From contig NZ_KB911831.1 of NCBI RefSeq assembly GCF_000383675.1, positions 1-62,449 of the forward strand: a stretch of 62,449 nt of DNA, read 5' to 3'. Position 1 is the first letter of the stretch; each line of letters opens with the position of its first letter. Shown here piece by piece: positions 31,281 through 39,371 of the stretch. Below the pieces are notes generated by a model, which ran no database searches, was not told the origin of the DNA, and worked only from the letters and a program-made list of their open reading frames with translations. Both the position numbers and the translations under genes were made by a program. This DNA comes from Terracoccus sp. 273MFTsu3.1. GTDB taxonomy: Bacteria; Actinomycetota; Actinomycetes; Actinomycetales; Dermatophilaceae.

Positions 31281-33737
31281 TCAGCCGCGGCCTGGCGGCT
31301 TGGTCGGCTTGCCCGGCTTGCCGCCCCCGTTGCCGTTCCCTCCGCCTCCGCCACCGCCACCGGTGCCGCCGGGGTTGAAGACGGTGGTCTGCGGTGCGGG
31401 TAACGCCTGGCGGGACCCACCACGGGAGGTGTAGATCGTGATCATGCTGCCGGCCGGCGGCGACTGGTAGGGCGAGATGCCGGCGACGAGGCCCTGCGGC
31501 ACCTGCGAGGACATCGTGCCGCCGACCTGGGTCTGGAAGCCCGCCGCCTGGAGCAGGGACTCGGCCTCGGCGACGGAGCGGCCCACGACCGCCGGCAGCT
31601 GGCCCGGGGTCACAGTCTGGTTGCTGGTGTCGGTGCCGAGGTACTTGTCGGCCGGATCCCCGAACTTGACCTCGGGCTGGCCGTCGAGGGCCCGGTTCAT
31701 GATGGCCTTCCAGATCGGCGCGGCGATCGCCGCTCCGTGCATGACCGGGTAGAACTCACCGCCGACGTGGACGTTCTTCATGACGCGGGACACCGGGTCG
31801 TAGGGCGTGCCGACCCAGACGGCCGTCACGAGCTGCGGCGTGTAGCCGACGAACCACGACTCGTTGTTGTTGTTGGCGGTACCGGTCTTGCCGGCCGACT
31901 CACGGGTGCCGTCGTTGAGCTGGTTCCGGATGCCCGAGCCGTGGGTCATGTTGTACTCGAGGAACTTGTCGGTCGCGCGTGCGACGTCGGGCTCGACGAC
32001 CTGGTCGCACTTCGACGCCGGCAGGGCGATGTTCTTGCCGCCCTGCGTGATCTTCGTGATGGCCACCATCGGGCACTTCTTGCCGTCCGCGGCGAGGACG
32101 CCGTAGGCGTGCGCGACACCCTGCGGGGAGACGTCGTCGCCACCGAGGATGTACTGCGGGGCGTACCTGCCGATCGTCTGGCCGTCGGAGCGGTGCAGGC
32201 CCAGGCGGATCATCGTGTCGCGGACCTTGCAACCGCCGAGCTTCTCGACCAGGGCGACGAACGCGGTGTTGGTCGAGAGGGCCGTCGCCTCCATGAGCGA
32301 GATGTTGCCGCCCTTGAACGGGGTGTCGTTGCGGACCTTCCACGTGTCGCCCGGGCCGCAGTTGGCGGTGCCGCCGGGCCACTCCTTGGGCGTGTACGTC
32401 GCCTTGCTCTCGCCGCCGGCCGCCTTGGCGTTGATCGACGACTTCGTCGTCATGCCGGACTGCATGGCCGTGACCAGGGCGAACGCCTTGGCGGTCGATC
32501 CGAACTGGAACCCGCCGGATCCGCCGTACTTCTTGTCGAGGGCCCAGTTGATGCCCGTCTCACCACCGGCGTCCTTGGTGACGGAGTATGCGGTGTTCTG
32601 GGCGAAGGCGAGCACCTTGCCGGTGTTGGGGTCGGCGACGTAGGCGGCGGAGCCGATCCGGGCCTTGTTGCCGATCGGCACCTTCTTGGTGATCTCCTTC
32701 TGCGCGTAGTCCTGCAGCTTCGGGTCGAGCGTCGTCGTGATCGTGACGCCGCCGCGGTAGAGGGTGCGCTTGCGCTCCTCGACGGTCTTGCCGAGCTGGG
32801 GCATCGTCAGGGCGTAGTTGACGATGAAGTCGCACCAGTACGGGTACGGCGAGGCGAGGCACGTGCTCTTCGGCTGCGTGACGCGCATGTCCTGTTTGAG
32901 CGTGCGCTTCTTGGCGGCCTGCCACTGCTTGTCGGTGATGCGGTCGAGCTCGTGCATGCGGTCGAGCACGACGTTGCGGCGGGCCAGGGCCTTCTTCGGG
33001 AAGTTCACCGGGTCGGTCGTGCCGGGGTTCTGCGTCAGGCCGGCGAGGAGCGCGGCCTGCGACAGGGAGAGCTTGTCGGCGTGGACGCTGAAGTAGTGCT
33101 GGGCCGCGGCCTCGACGCCGTAGGCGCGGTCGCCGTAGTAGACGAGGTTGAGGTAGCCCTCGAGGATCTGGTCCTTCGTCAGCTTCTTCTCCAGCGTGAT
33201 CGCGTACTTCAGCTCCTTGAGCTTGCGCATGTAGTCCTTCTTGACGGCCTCGGCGGCCGCCTCCTCGTTGCCGGAGCTGAGGGCGGAGTACTGAAGCGAG
33301 ATCTTGACGTACTGCTGGGTGAGCGACGAGGCACCGACCGAGGAGCCGTTGCGCAGGTTGGAGATGACAGCGCGGGCCGTGCCCTGGATGTCGATGCCAC
33401 CGTGGTCGTAGAAGCGGTGGTCCTCGATCGCGACCTGGGCTTCACGCATGATCGGCGCGATCTTGTTGAGCGGCACGATGGTGCGGTTCTGCTCCTGCGG
33501 CGTCGCGATGACGGTGCCGTCAGCAGCGAGGATGCGGGAGGTCTGGGCCAGCGGGTCGGTCGTGAACTCGCTCGGGAGCTCGTTGAAGACGTCGACGCCG
33601 CTGCGCGCGAGCGCCCCGGTGGCACCCACCGCGGGCATCACCAGGCCGGCGGCGAGCAGTCCGAGCACGAGCGCGGACGCGAGAAACGCGCCGAGCAGGC
33701 TGATGACGCCACCGATCGAGGTAGTGCGTGAAGACAT
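31281..33737 (-). CDS. Bifunctional class A penicillin-binding protein with PASTA domain (PonA2 type)
   Basis: Polymerises and cross-links peptidoglycan. The 818-residue chain has one N-terminal anchor (about 11-40), then the GT51 glycosyltransferase with EDHRFYDHGG (105-114) and SSLTQQYVK (137-145). The transpeptidase has STAK (414-417), STN (488-490) and KTGT (617-620). A PASTA domain (about 708-772) and a Gly-rich tail (GGGGGGGG, about 793-800) end the protein. The SxxK motif follows FG rather than the commoner PG. It is divergent from whiB, exactly as M. tuberculosis ponA2 lies beside whiB4, so PonA2 is the likely orthologue. It ends at a perfect terminator. Confidence 0.95.
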   Translation of the reverse strand: MSSRTTSIGGVISLLGAFLASALVLGLLAAGLVMPAVGATGALARSGVDVFNELPSEFTTDPLAQTSRILAADGTVIATPQEQNRTIVPLNKIAPIMREAQVAIEDHRFYDHGGIDIQGTARAVISNLRNGSSVGASSLTQQYVKISLQYSALSSGNEEAAAEAVKKDYMRKLKELKYAITLEKKLTKDQILEGYLNLVYYGDRAYGVEAAAQHYFSVHADKLSLSQAALLAGLTQNPGTTDPVNFPKKALARRNVVLDRMHELDRITDKQWQAAKKRTLKQDMRVTQPKSTCLASPYPYWCDFIVNYALTMPQLGKTVEERKRTLYRGGVTITTTLDPKLQDYAQKEITKKVPIGNKARIGSAAYVADPNTGKVLAFAQNTAYSVTKDAGGETGINWALDKKYGGSGGFQFGSTAKAFALVTAMQSGMTTKSSINAKAAGGESKATYTPKEWPGGTANCGPGDTWKVRNDTPFKGGNISLMEATALSTNTAFVALVEKLGGCKVRDTMIRLGLHRSDGQTIGRYAPQYILGGDDVSPQGVAHAYGVLAADGKKCPMVAITKITQGGKNIALPASKCDQVVEPDVARATDKFLEYNMTHGSGIRNQLNDGTRESAGKTGTANNNNESWFVGYTPQLVTAVWVGTPYDPVSRVMKNVHVGGEFYPVMHGAAIAAPIWKAIMNRALDGQPEVKFGDPADKYLGTDTSNQTVTPGQLPAVVGRSVAEAESLLQAAGFQTQVGGTMSSQVPQGLVAGISPYQSPPAGSMITIYTSRGGSRQALPAPQTTVFNPGGTGGGGGGGGNGNGGGKPGKPTKPPGRG

Positions 33738-33850
33738 GGGCCCAAGGGTAACCGCTCACCCTATGGCCACCGGATTTCCGCAGTCACCGGGCCTGTGGGT
33801 GTCTCAAAGCGCCCATCCGTGCCTCTGGATGACCAGGGGTCCGAGGTCCA

Positions 33851-33894
33851 GGTGACTAGTCACCGTCTCAACTAAATGGTCCATAGAGGCTATG
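33851..33894. promoter_or_regulatory. Two palindromes in the ponA2-whiB intergenic region
   Basis: GGTGACTAGTCACC (33851-33864) is a perfect 14-bp palindrome, and CATAG-AGG-CTATG (33882-33894) is a 5-3-5 inverted repeat. Both lie within the 284-bp region between the divergent PBP and WhiB genes, 128 bp or more upstream of whiB. They are candidate binding sites for a dimeric regulator of either gene. The remainder of this gap has no gene; a GGGGAGGGG tract precedes the whiB ATG. Confidence 0.5.
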
Positions 33895-34021
33895 TCCGGC
33901 ACGGCCCAGCGCTCGTAATGTCTCGTTTGGGCCTTAGGGGGGTCCACATGATCAGGATCGGTGGGACGGTCCGCGGTCAGTCCGGATGTCATGGGAGGCG
34001 CCGGGCGGGGAGGGGTAAACA

Positions 34022-34327
34022 ATGAGTGCTGTCGCAATCGTGGATCCGTGGGTGGACGAGTGGGCCAGTCAGGCCAGCTGTTCAGGCTCGGACCCGGATG
34101 CTCTGTTCGTCCGAGGCAAGGCTCAGCACGACGCGAAGGCCGTCTGCAAGACGTGTCCTGTTCTCGCGCAGTGCCTGGCCGAGGCTCTCGACAACCGGAC
34201 CGAGTTCGGCGTCTGGGGAGGCATGACCGAGCGCGAGCGCCGGGCCCTGCTCCGCAAGCGTCCGGACATCACGTCCTGGAAGTCGGCGCTGCGTGCGGGC
34301 ATGGCGTCACAGGTCAAGCACGACTGA
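34022..34327 (+). CDS. WhiB-family iron-sulfur regulator (WhiB4/WblA type)
   Basis: A 101-residue WhiB protein. The [4Fe-4S] ligands are Cys20, Cys42, Cys45 and Cys51 (CKTCPVLAQC), and the GVWGG turn is at 63-67, followed by the basic tail TERERRALLRKRP. WhiB4 (M. tuberculosis) and WblA (Streptomyces) occupy the same position between a PBP and two ArsA-like ATPase genes, so it is probably their orthologue, acting in redox sensing and developmental or antibiotic-response control. The start has a GGGGAGGGG tract 9 bp upstream. The long 5' region holds two palindromes. Confidence 0.93.
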   Translation: MSAVAIVDPWVDEWASQASCSGSDPDALFVRGKAQHDAKAVCKTCPVLAQCLAEALDNRTEFGVWGGMTERERRALLRKRPDITSWKSALRAGMASQVKHD

Positions 34328-34401
34328 ACCGGCGGCACGCCGACCGGTCTCCGGTCGGTGCACGTCGAACGTGAGCGGGGCCGTGGCCACCTGAGGGTGG
34401 A

Positions 34402-35577
34402 TCACGACCCCGCTAACGCATGCCCGATCTCACGCAAGCCGTCGAGGTCGTGGACGTCGCGTCCCAGCGCCGGCACCTGCACGACGGGTATGCCGGGGTG
34501 TGACCGTGAGAAGCGGTCCGCGAGCTCACGCTGTCGCTCGGCTGTGCGCACGAGCGAGGCGTGCAACCGCAGCAGGCCGGCGGCGTTGGACGCCGACTTC
34601 GGCCCTCCGCCCTCCTCGAGCGACTCCGCGGCGGCGAGCGCGCGCGACGGGGTGACCCCGGTCGCCGAGACGCGACCGATGCGGTTGACGACGAGCCCGG
34701 CGAGCGGCATGCCGTCCGCCTCGAGACGGTCGACGAAGTAGGACGCCTCACGGAGCGCGTCACGCTCGGGTGCGGCGACGACGAGGAAGGCCGTGCCGTC
34801 CTCGGAGAGCAGGCGGTAGGTCTCGTCGGCGCGCTCGCGGAAGCCGCCGAACATCGTGTCGAGCGCGTTGACGAACGTCTGGACGTCGGTGAGCATCTGC
34901 CCGCCGAGGATCTTCGTCATCGTCGACGTCACGATCTGCACCCCGACGCCGAAGACCTTGAGGCCGGCGCGGCCGCCCGCCTTGGCGGGCGCCGTGAGCA
35001 GACGGATGAAGCGCCCGTCGAGGAAGCTTCCGAGACGGTTCGGGGCATCCAGGAAGTCGAGGGCCGAGCGCGATGGCGGGGTGTCGACGACGATGAGGTC
35101 CCACGGGGCGTCCTCGGTGCCGGCGCTCGCCTTGAGTTGACCGAGCTTCTCCATCGCCATGTACTCCTGCGTGCCGGCGAAGGAGCTGCTCACGGCCTGG
35201 TAGAAGGGGTTGGCGAGGATCTGCTCGGCCTTGCCCGGCTCGGAGTGGGCGATGACGACCTCGTCGAAGGTCCGTTTCATGTCGAGCATCATCGCGTGGA
35301 GGCTGCCACCGGCCGAGGCATCGATGTCGGTGACCGGTCGAGGGGTGTTGTCGAGCTCGGTGAGGCCGAGCGACTGGGCCAGGCGGCGGGCGGGGTCGAT
35401 CGTCAGGACGACGACCTTGCGGCCCGACTCGGCGGCGCGCAGGCCGAGGGCTGCGGCGGTCGTGGTCTTGCCGACGCCGCCGGAGCCGCAGCACACGACG
35501 ATCTGGGTCGACGGGTCGTCGATGAGGGTGTCGATGTGGAGCAGGGGCGGCGTGGTCGAGACGGGTCCGGGGCTCAT
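34402..35577 (-). CDS. ArsA/Get3-like ATPase (Rv3680-type, second of pair)
   Basis: A 391-residue P-loop ATPase of the ArsA/Get3 class. The deviant Walker A GSGGVGKT is at 31-38, switch I near TIDPARRLAQSLG, a DTPPSRSALDFLDAPNR block near 163-180 and a late hydrophobic-groove-like region. M. tuberculosis carries the same tandem (Rv3679/Rv3680), described as Get3-like, so a tail-anchored-protein or stress role is likelier than arsenite transport; no arsenite Cys triad is evident. The ATG overlaps the upstream ATPase gene's stop by 4 bp, so the two are coupled and probably form a heterodimer. Confidence 0.9.
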   Translation of the reverse strand: MSPGPVSTTPPLLHIDTLIDDPSTQIVVCCGSGGVGKTTTAAALGLRAAESGRKVVVLTIDPARRLAQSLGLTELDNTPRPVTDIDASAGGSLHAMMLDMKRTFDEVVIAHSEPGKAEQILANPFYQAVSSSFAGTQEYMAMEKLGQLKASAGTEDAPWDLIVVDTPPSRSALDFLDAPNRLGSFLDGRFIRLLTAPAKAGGRAGLKVFGVGVQIVTSTMTKILGGQMLTDVQTFVNALDTMFGGFRERADETYRLLSEDGTAFLVVAAPERDALREASYFVDRLEADGMPLAGLVVNRIGRVSATGVTPSRALAAAESLEEGGGPKSASNAAGLLRLHASLVRTAERQRELADRFSRSHPGIPVVQVPALGRDVHDLDGLREIGHALAGS

Positions 35578-36626
35578 GGGCGGACCTGTTCGGAGCCGGG
35601 CCCGACGCCGGCGTGGCGGACGAGGAGCGGCACGAGGAGGTCGGCGAGCTCGCGGACCGAGCCCGAGTCGACGCCGCCCGGGAGCGCGGGCAGCTGGGCG
35701 ATCGGCAGGCCGGTGGCCTCGAGGAGGGCGAGCTGCTCGCGCTCGAGGTCGATCCGCTGCGCGTGGTCGCGGGCCTCCTCGAGCAGGCCGTCGACGAGCT
35801 CGGGTGTGGCCTTGACGCCAGCCTCGCCGAGCTGGGTGCGGATCGACGGCTTGTGCAGCCGTCCCTCGCGAGCCTGCTCGAGCGCCGTGTCGTCGAGGAG
35901 CGGCTCGCGCACCATGTTGACGATGATCGCGCCCGGGTGCAGGCCCTTGGCGCGCAGGTCGTCGATGGCCTCGAGGGTCTCCTGCACGGGCATCTCCTCG
36001 AGGAGGGTCACGAGGTGGACGACGGTCTGCTCGGACTCGAGCAATCGGGTGATCGAGCTCGCCTGCGAGGCGATCGGGCCGACGCGGGCGAGGTCGGCCA
36101 CCTCGGAGTTGACCGAGAGGAAACGACCGATGCGTCCGGTCGGCGGCGCGTCGAGGACGATGCCGTCGTAGACGGGGGGTGCGTCGCCCTTGTGCTTGCC
36201 GTCTCGACGGCGGCGGTTGGCCTCGTAGATCTTGCCGATGAGCAGGACGTCCCGAACGCCGGGGGCGATGGTCGTCGCGAAGTCGATGGCGCCGAACTTC
36301 TCGAGGAGCTTGCCGGCGCGGCCGAGCTTGTAGAAGAGCTGGAGGTACTCCAGGAGCGCGGCCTTGGGCTCGATGGCGAGGCCGACGACCTCGCCGCCTC
36401 CGGGCAGGCGCACGATGCGGGTCTCGTCGGTGCCGAGCGGAGGGACGTCGAAGGTCTGGCTGATGCCCTGCCGGCCCTCGACCTCGGTGAGCAGCACGTG
36501 GGCGGGGGTTGACGCGAGGGCCAGCGCGATGGCCGATGCGACGGTGGTCTTGCCCGTGCCGCCCTTGCCGGTGACGACGTGCAGCCGCACTCGCGCCCAG
36601 GAGGGGTCGGTGGGGCCGGTCGTCAC
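35574..36626 (-). CDS. ArsA/Get3-like ATPase (Rv3679-type, first of pair)
   Basis: A 350-residue partner with Walker A GKGGTGKT (20-27), switch region VEGRQGISQTFDVPPLG, and VLDAPPTGRIGRFLSV with the conserved Asp-x-Pro-Pro-Thr-Gly. It begins MTTGPTDPSWARVRLHVVTG. First gene of the two-ATPase operon, divergent from nothing nearby: its 5' side is a 345-bp gap filled with hairpin repeats. This is the anion-transporting-ATPase family by annotation habit, but genomic context is that of the Get3-like pair next to whiB4 and ponA2. Confidence 0.9.
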   Translation of the reverse strand: MTTGPTDPSWARVRLHVVTGKGGTGKTTVASAIALALASTPAHVLLTEVEGRQGISQTFDVPPLGTDETRIVRLPGGGEVVGLAIEPKAALLEYLQLFYKLGRAGKLLEKFGAIDFATTIAPGVRDVLLIGKIYEANRRRRDGKHKGDAPPVYDGIVLDAPPTGRIGRFLSVNSEVADLARVGPIASQASSITRLLESEQTVVHLVTLLEEMPVQETLEAIDDLRAKGLHPGAIIVNMVREPLLDDTALEQAREGRLHKPSIRTQLGEAGVKATPELVDGLLEEARDHAQRIDLEREQLALLEATGLPIAQLPALPGGVDSGSVRELADLLVPLLVRHAGVGPGSEQVRP

Positions 36627-36971
36627 CCCTCCACCTTAGGGCGAGACACGCGGGACACCGGTGGCGCGGGCCCCGAGCCGACGTCGCCTCCGTCAGTGCC
36701 CCGCCGGCCGGAGCAGTGACGCAGGGCGGGGCCGTGCACCCGGGTCGGCGCCCTACGTCACTGCTCCACCGGGCGGAGCAGTGACGTAGCGCAGAGCCCT
36801 GGGGTGTGCGTCGCGCTGCGTCTGTGCTCCACCGGGCGGAGCAGTGACGTAGCGCAGAGCCCTTGGGGTGTGCGTCGCGCTACGTCTGTGCTCCACCGGG
36901 CGGAGCAGGGTCGTGGCGTTGGGCGGCCGGGACAGACGGTCGCGTGAGGGAGAGGACGGCGGGTCGGACAG
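36627..36971. repeat. Gene-free gap with three tandem about 64-bp hairpin repeats
   Basis: Units start at 36710, 36775, 36838 and (partial) 36902, period 63-65 bp, separated by ACCGGGC. Each begins GGAGCAGTGACGTAGCGC or a close variant and ends with an inverted copy (GCGCTACGTCTGTGCTCC in unit 3; GCCCTACGTCACTGCTCC in unit 1). Each can therefore fold into a long hairpin with about 18-bp arms. Arms co-vary: unit 1 has AGGGC/GCCCT where units 2 and 3 have AGCGC/GCGCT or GCGCTG. The rest of the gap has no gene or recognisable signal. Confidence 0.85.
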
Positions 36972-37808
36972 TCAGGTGAGGGAGCGGACGGCGGCCAGGA
37001 CCGCTGCGAAGGCCTCGGACTGCGGGTCGATGACGGCGAAGTGGTCGGCGCCGGGCACGACCTGCTCGGTCACGTCGCCGCCGGCCGCTTTCGCCTTCGA
37101 GACGTAGTCGTCGGCGACACCCAGCGGCACGGTGTCGTCGTCGGCGCCGTTGACGAGCCGCACCGGCACCTTCGGCGGCAGCGTCGACATCGGGTCGGCC
37201 GAGGTCCACGCCGCCGTGCCCGGGCCCGACCCGACGAAGTCACGCGTGGCGTCGGACCCGAGGTGCAGCCGGTCCGCGGCACCGAGGTCGACGACCCCGG
37301 CCAGCGAGACGACCCCGGCGATGCCGCGCTCCGACGCCCACGGCTGACCGGCCGCCCACGCGACGAGGTGGCCGCCGGCGGAGTGGCCGACGAGGACGAG
37401 CGGCTTGGGCAGGTCCTGCTGCGACGCGATCGACGCGACGAGGTCGCGCACGTCGTCGAGGGTCCCGGGGACGCCACCACCCGGCATACCGACGCGGCGG
37501 TACTCCGCCAGCACCACGTGGTAACCCGCCCCCGCGAAGGCGCGAGCCTCGGGGAGCGCGTGCTCACGGTCGTACTGCGCCCGCCAGAAGCCGCCGTGGA
37601 CGACGACGACCGTGCCGGTCGCGGCCGGGGCGCCGGCGGTCGGCGGGATGACGTCGTAGACCTGGGCGGGGTCGCTGCCGTAGGAGCGCGTCGAGGCGCT
37701 CGCGGGTGACGTCGTCGAGGGGCTGCTCGTCATGGGCGTCATGGTGCCACCCGCGCCACCGACGCACCCCGAGAGAGCCGTGGTGACACTGAGTAGGGTG
37801 ATGGCCAT
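36972..37808 (-). CDS. Alpha/beta hydrolase, probable lipoprotein
   Basis: A 278-residue BD-FAE/kynurenine-formamidase-like hydrolase. The oxyanion HGGFW is at 71-75, nucleophile elbow GHSAGG at 141-146 (Ser143), acid in NGADDDTVP near 224-226 and His256 in GADHF. From the ATG at 37808 the N-terminus MAITLLSVTTALSGC ends in a lipobox (LSGC, Cys15) but lacks the usual positive charge. An ATG at 37742 (MTPMTSSP) would give a cytosolic form. The 37808 start shares CATG with the start of the divergent DUF4177 gene. The gene is not part of the conserved ponA2-marP block and looks inserted. Confidence 0.8.
   Translation of the reverse strand: MAITLLSVTTALSGCVGGAGGTMTPMTSSPSTTSPASASTRSYGSDPAQVYDVIPPTAGAPAATGTVVVVHGGFWRAQYDREHALPEARAFAGAGYHVVLAEYRRVGMPGGGVPGTLDDVRDLVASIASQQDLPKPLVLVGHSAGGHLVAWAAGQPWASERGIAGVVSLAGVVDLGAADRLHLGSDATRDFVGSGPGTAAWTSADPMSTLPPKVPVRLVNGADDDTVPLGVADDYVSKAKAAGGDVTEQVVPGADHFAVIDPQSEAFAAVLAAVRSLT
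37794..37799 (+). promoter_or_regulatory. -10 box for the DUF4177/RidA operon
   Basis: TAGGGT lies 7 bp before the ATG at 37807, the arrangement also seen at dnaX and recR. It implies a leaderless transcript. The box lies inside the first codons of the divergent hydrolase if that gene starts at 37808. Confidence 0.5.
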
Positions 37809-37962
37809 GACCCAGTGGGAATACCTCACCGCACCGCTTCTGATCCACAACACCAAGCAGATCCTCGACAACTTCGGGGCGGACGGGTGGGAGCTCGTCC
37901 AGATCGTCAACGGTCCCGACGGCACGAGCCTCGTCGCCTACTTTAAGCGCCCGAAGTCCTGA
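37807..37962 (+). CDS. DUF4177 family small protein (Rv3678A-like)
   Basis: A 51-residue protein, MTQWEYLTAPLLIHNTKQ followed by FGADGWELVQIVNGPDG. Such WEY...GWELV proteins are the DUF4177 family, of unknown function, and M. tuberculosis has one at the equivalent place beside the RidA gene. An upstream in-frame ATG (37801) adds Met-Ala. The downstream RidA gene starts 14 bp after its stop with GAGGAG in between, so they are cotranscribed. Confidence 0.85.
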   Translation: MTQWEYLTAPLLIHNTKQILDNFGADGWELVQIVNGPDGTSLVAYFKRPKS

Positions 37963-37976
37963 GGAGTCAGCGCACC

Positions 37977-38441
37977 ATGTCTGCAGTCGAAGACCGCCTG
38001 TCCGAGCTCGGCCTCACCGTGCCCGAGGTCGTGCCGCCCGTCGCCGCCTACGTCCCCGTCGTCCGTGAGGGCGACCTCGTCTTCACCTCCGGTCAGCTGC
38101 CCATGGTCGACGGTTCCCTCGCCGCGACCGGCAAGGTCGGCGCCGAGGTGGACGCCGAGACCGCCAAGTCCCTCGCCGAGACGTGTGCCCTCAACGCGAT
38201 CGCGGCCATCAAGTCCGAGATCGGCGACCTCGACACGGTGACCCGTGTCGTCAAGGTCGTCGGTTTCGTCGCCTCCGACCCGGGCTTCACCGGCCAGCCC
38301 GGGGTCATCAACGGCGCGAGCGAGCTGCTCGTCAAGGCGTTTGGTGACAAGGGGATCCATGCCCGTTCGGCCGTCGGTGTCGCTGCGCTCCCGTTGGACG
38401 CACCCGTCGAGGTCGAGGTCATCGTCTCCGTCGCCCGGTGA
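37977..38441 (+). CDS. RidA/YjgF-family protein
   Basis: A 154-residue RidA-superfamily protein: VPPVAAYVPVVREGDLVFTSGQLPM, then LNAIAAIKSEIGDLDTVTRVVKVVGFV, and HARSAVGVAALPLDAPVEVEVIV. RidA deaminates reactive enamine/imine intermediates; the Arg of HARSAVG corresponds to the conserved substrate-carboxylate Arg. It belongs to the longer subgroup with a start like VEDRLSELGL found next to ponA2/whiB4 in actinobacteria (Rv3678c). A GAGGAG lies 9 bp upstream of the ATG. Confidence 0.9.
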   Translation: MSAVEDRLSELGLTVPEVVPPVAAYVPVVREGDLVFTSGQLPMVDGSLAATGKVGAEVDAETAKSLAETCALNAIAAIKSEIGDLDTVTRVVKVVGFVASDPGFTGQPGVINGASELLVKAFGDKGIHARSAVGVAALPLDAPVEVEVIVSVAR

Positions 38442-38458
38442 GGGCAGGTGAGGGCACG

Positions 38459-39331
38459 ATGACGGCAGGTGAGCGCCGGGTGACCGGGACCGCAGGTCGC
38501 CAGTTCCCCCTGACCACGACGCCCGGCATCTCCGACACGGCCACCCGCTGGCTCGCGGGGGAGCGCTGGGATGAGGCCGAGCCCCGCCGCGCCAGCACCG
38601 TGATGCTCGTGCGCGACGGTGTCGGCGGCGTCGACGGACCCGAGGTCTTCATGCTGCGGCGCGTCTCCGAGATGGAGTTCGCGCCGAGCATGATGGTCTT
38701 CCCCGGCGGTTCCGTCGACGAGCGCGACGGCGAGATCGGCCTGCCGTGGGCGGGTCCCTCCCCGTCCGAGTGGGCCGACCGGCTCGGCTGCTCGCCGTCG
38801 GAGGCGCAGATGTACGTCGCGGCCGCGATCCGCGAGGTCTTCGAGGAGTGCGGCGTGCTCCTCGCGAGCCCGTCGGCGAGCGGACCGCTCGTCACGGTCG
38901 ACGGCCCCGAGTGGCTCGACATCCGCCTCGCGCTCGTCGACCGCCGGCTCTCGCTGGCCGACGTGCTCCGCGACAAGGGCCTCGTCCTGCGCTCCGACCT
39001 CATCGTCGCCAAGGCGCACTGGCTGACCCCGGTCTTCGAGCCGCGCCGCTACGACACGTGGTTCTTCGCCGCGCTCATGCCGCCCTTCCAGGTCGCCGAC
39101 GGTGAGACCACCGAGGCCGACGAGGCCACGTGGGTCGTGCCCTCCGAGCTGCTGCGGGCGTATGCCGCCGGGTCGGCCCTCATGCTGCCCCCGACGGTCG
39201 TGTGCGTGGAGGGGATCCGCGACGCCCCTTCTGCCGCAGACGTCGTCGTGCACAGCGACCACCTGCCGCTCATCATGCCGGAGGTCGTCGAGGGGCCGGG
39301 CGGGCCGGCCATGGAGATCGTCGAACGATGA
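38459..39331 (+). CDS. Nudix hydrolase with split Nudix box (NUDT19-like)
   Basis: A 290-residue Nudix-superfamily protein. The first part of the box, FPGGSVDERD (81-90), is separated by about 35 residues from AIREVFEECGVLL (123-135). Such an insertion in the box is seen in peroxisomal NUDT19-type acyl-CoA diphosphatases. The substrate is likely a CoA or nucleotide derivative, an inference. I chose the ATG at 38459 with GGTGAGGG ahead; a GTG at 38438 overlapping the ridA stop (GTGA) is an alternative. It precedes an MBL-fold gene in the same operon. Confidence 0.8.
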   Translation: MTAGERRVTGTAGRQFPLTTTPGISDTATRWLAGERWDEAEPRRASTVMLVRDGVGGVDGPEVFMLRRVSEMEFAPSMMVFPGGSVDERDGEIGLPWAGPSPSEWADRLGCSPSEAQMYVAAAIREVFEECGVLLASPSASGPLVTVDGPEWLDIRLALVDRRLSLADVLRDKGLVLRSDLIVAKAHWLTPVFEPRRYDTWFFAALMPPFQVADGETTEADEATWVVPSELLRAYAAGSALMLPPTVVCVEGIRDAPSAADVVVHSDHLPLIMPEVVEGPGGPAMEIVER

Positions 39332-39371
39332 GCCCGGTGACGCCGTCGCGCCGGTCGCGGGAGGTGGCGCG

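Noticed and set aside
35574-36626. Arsenite-efflux ATPase (ArsA) annotation for the tandem ATPases
   Set aside because: No arsB, arsD or arsR gene and no evident metal-binding Cys triad. The whiB4/ponA2 context fits the Get3-like pair instead.
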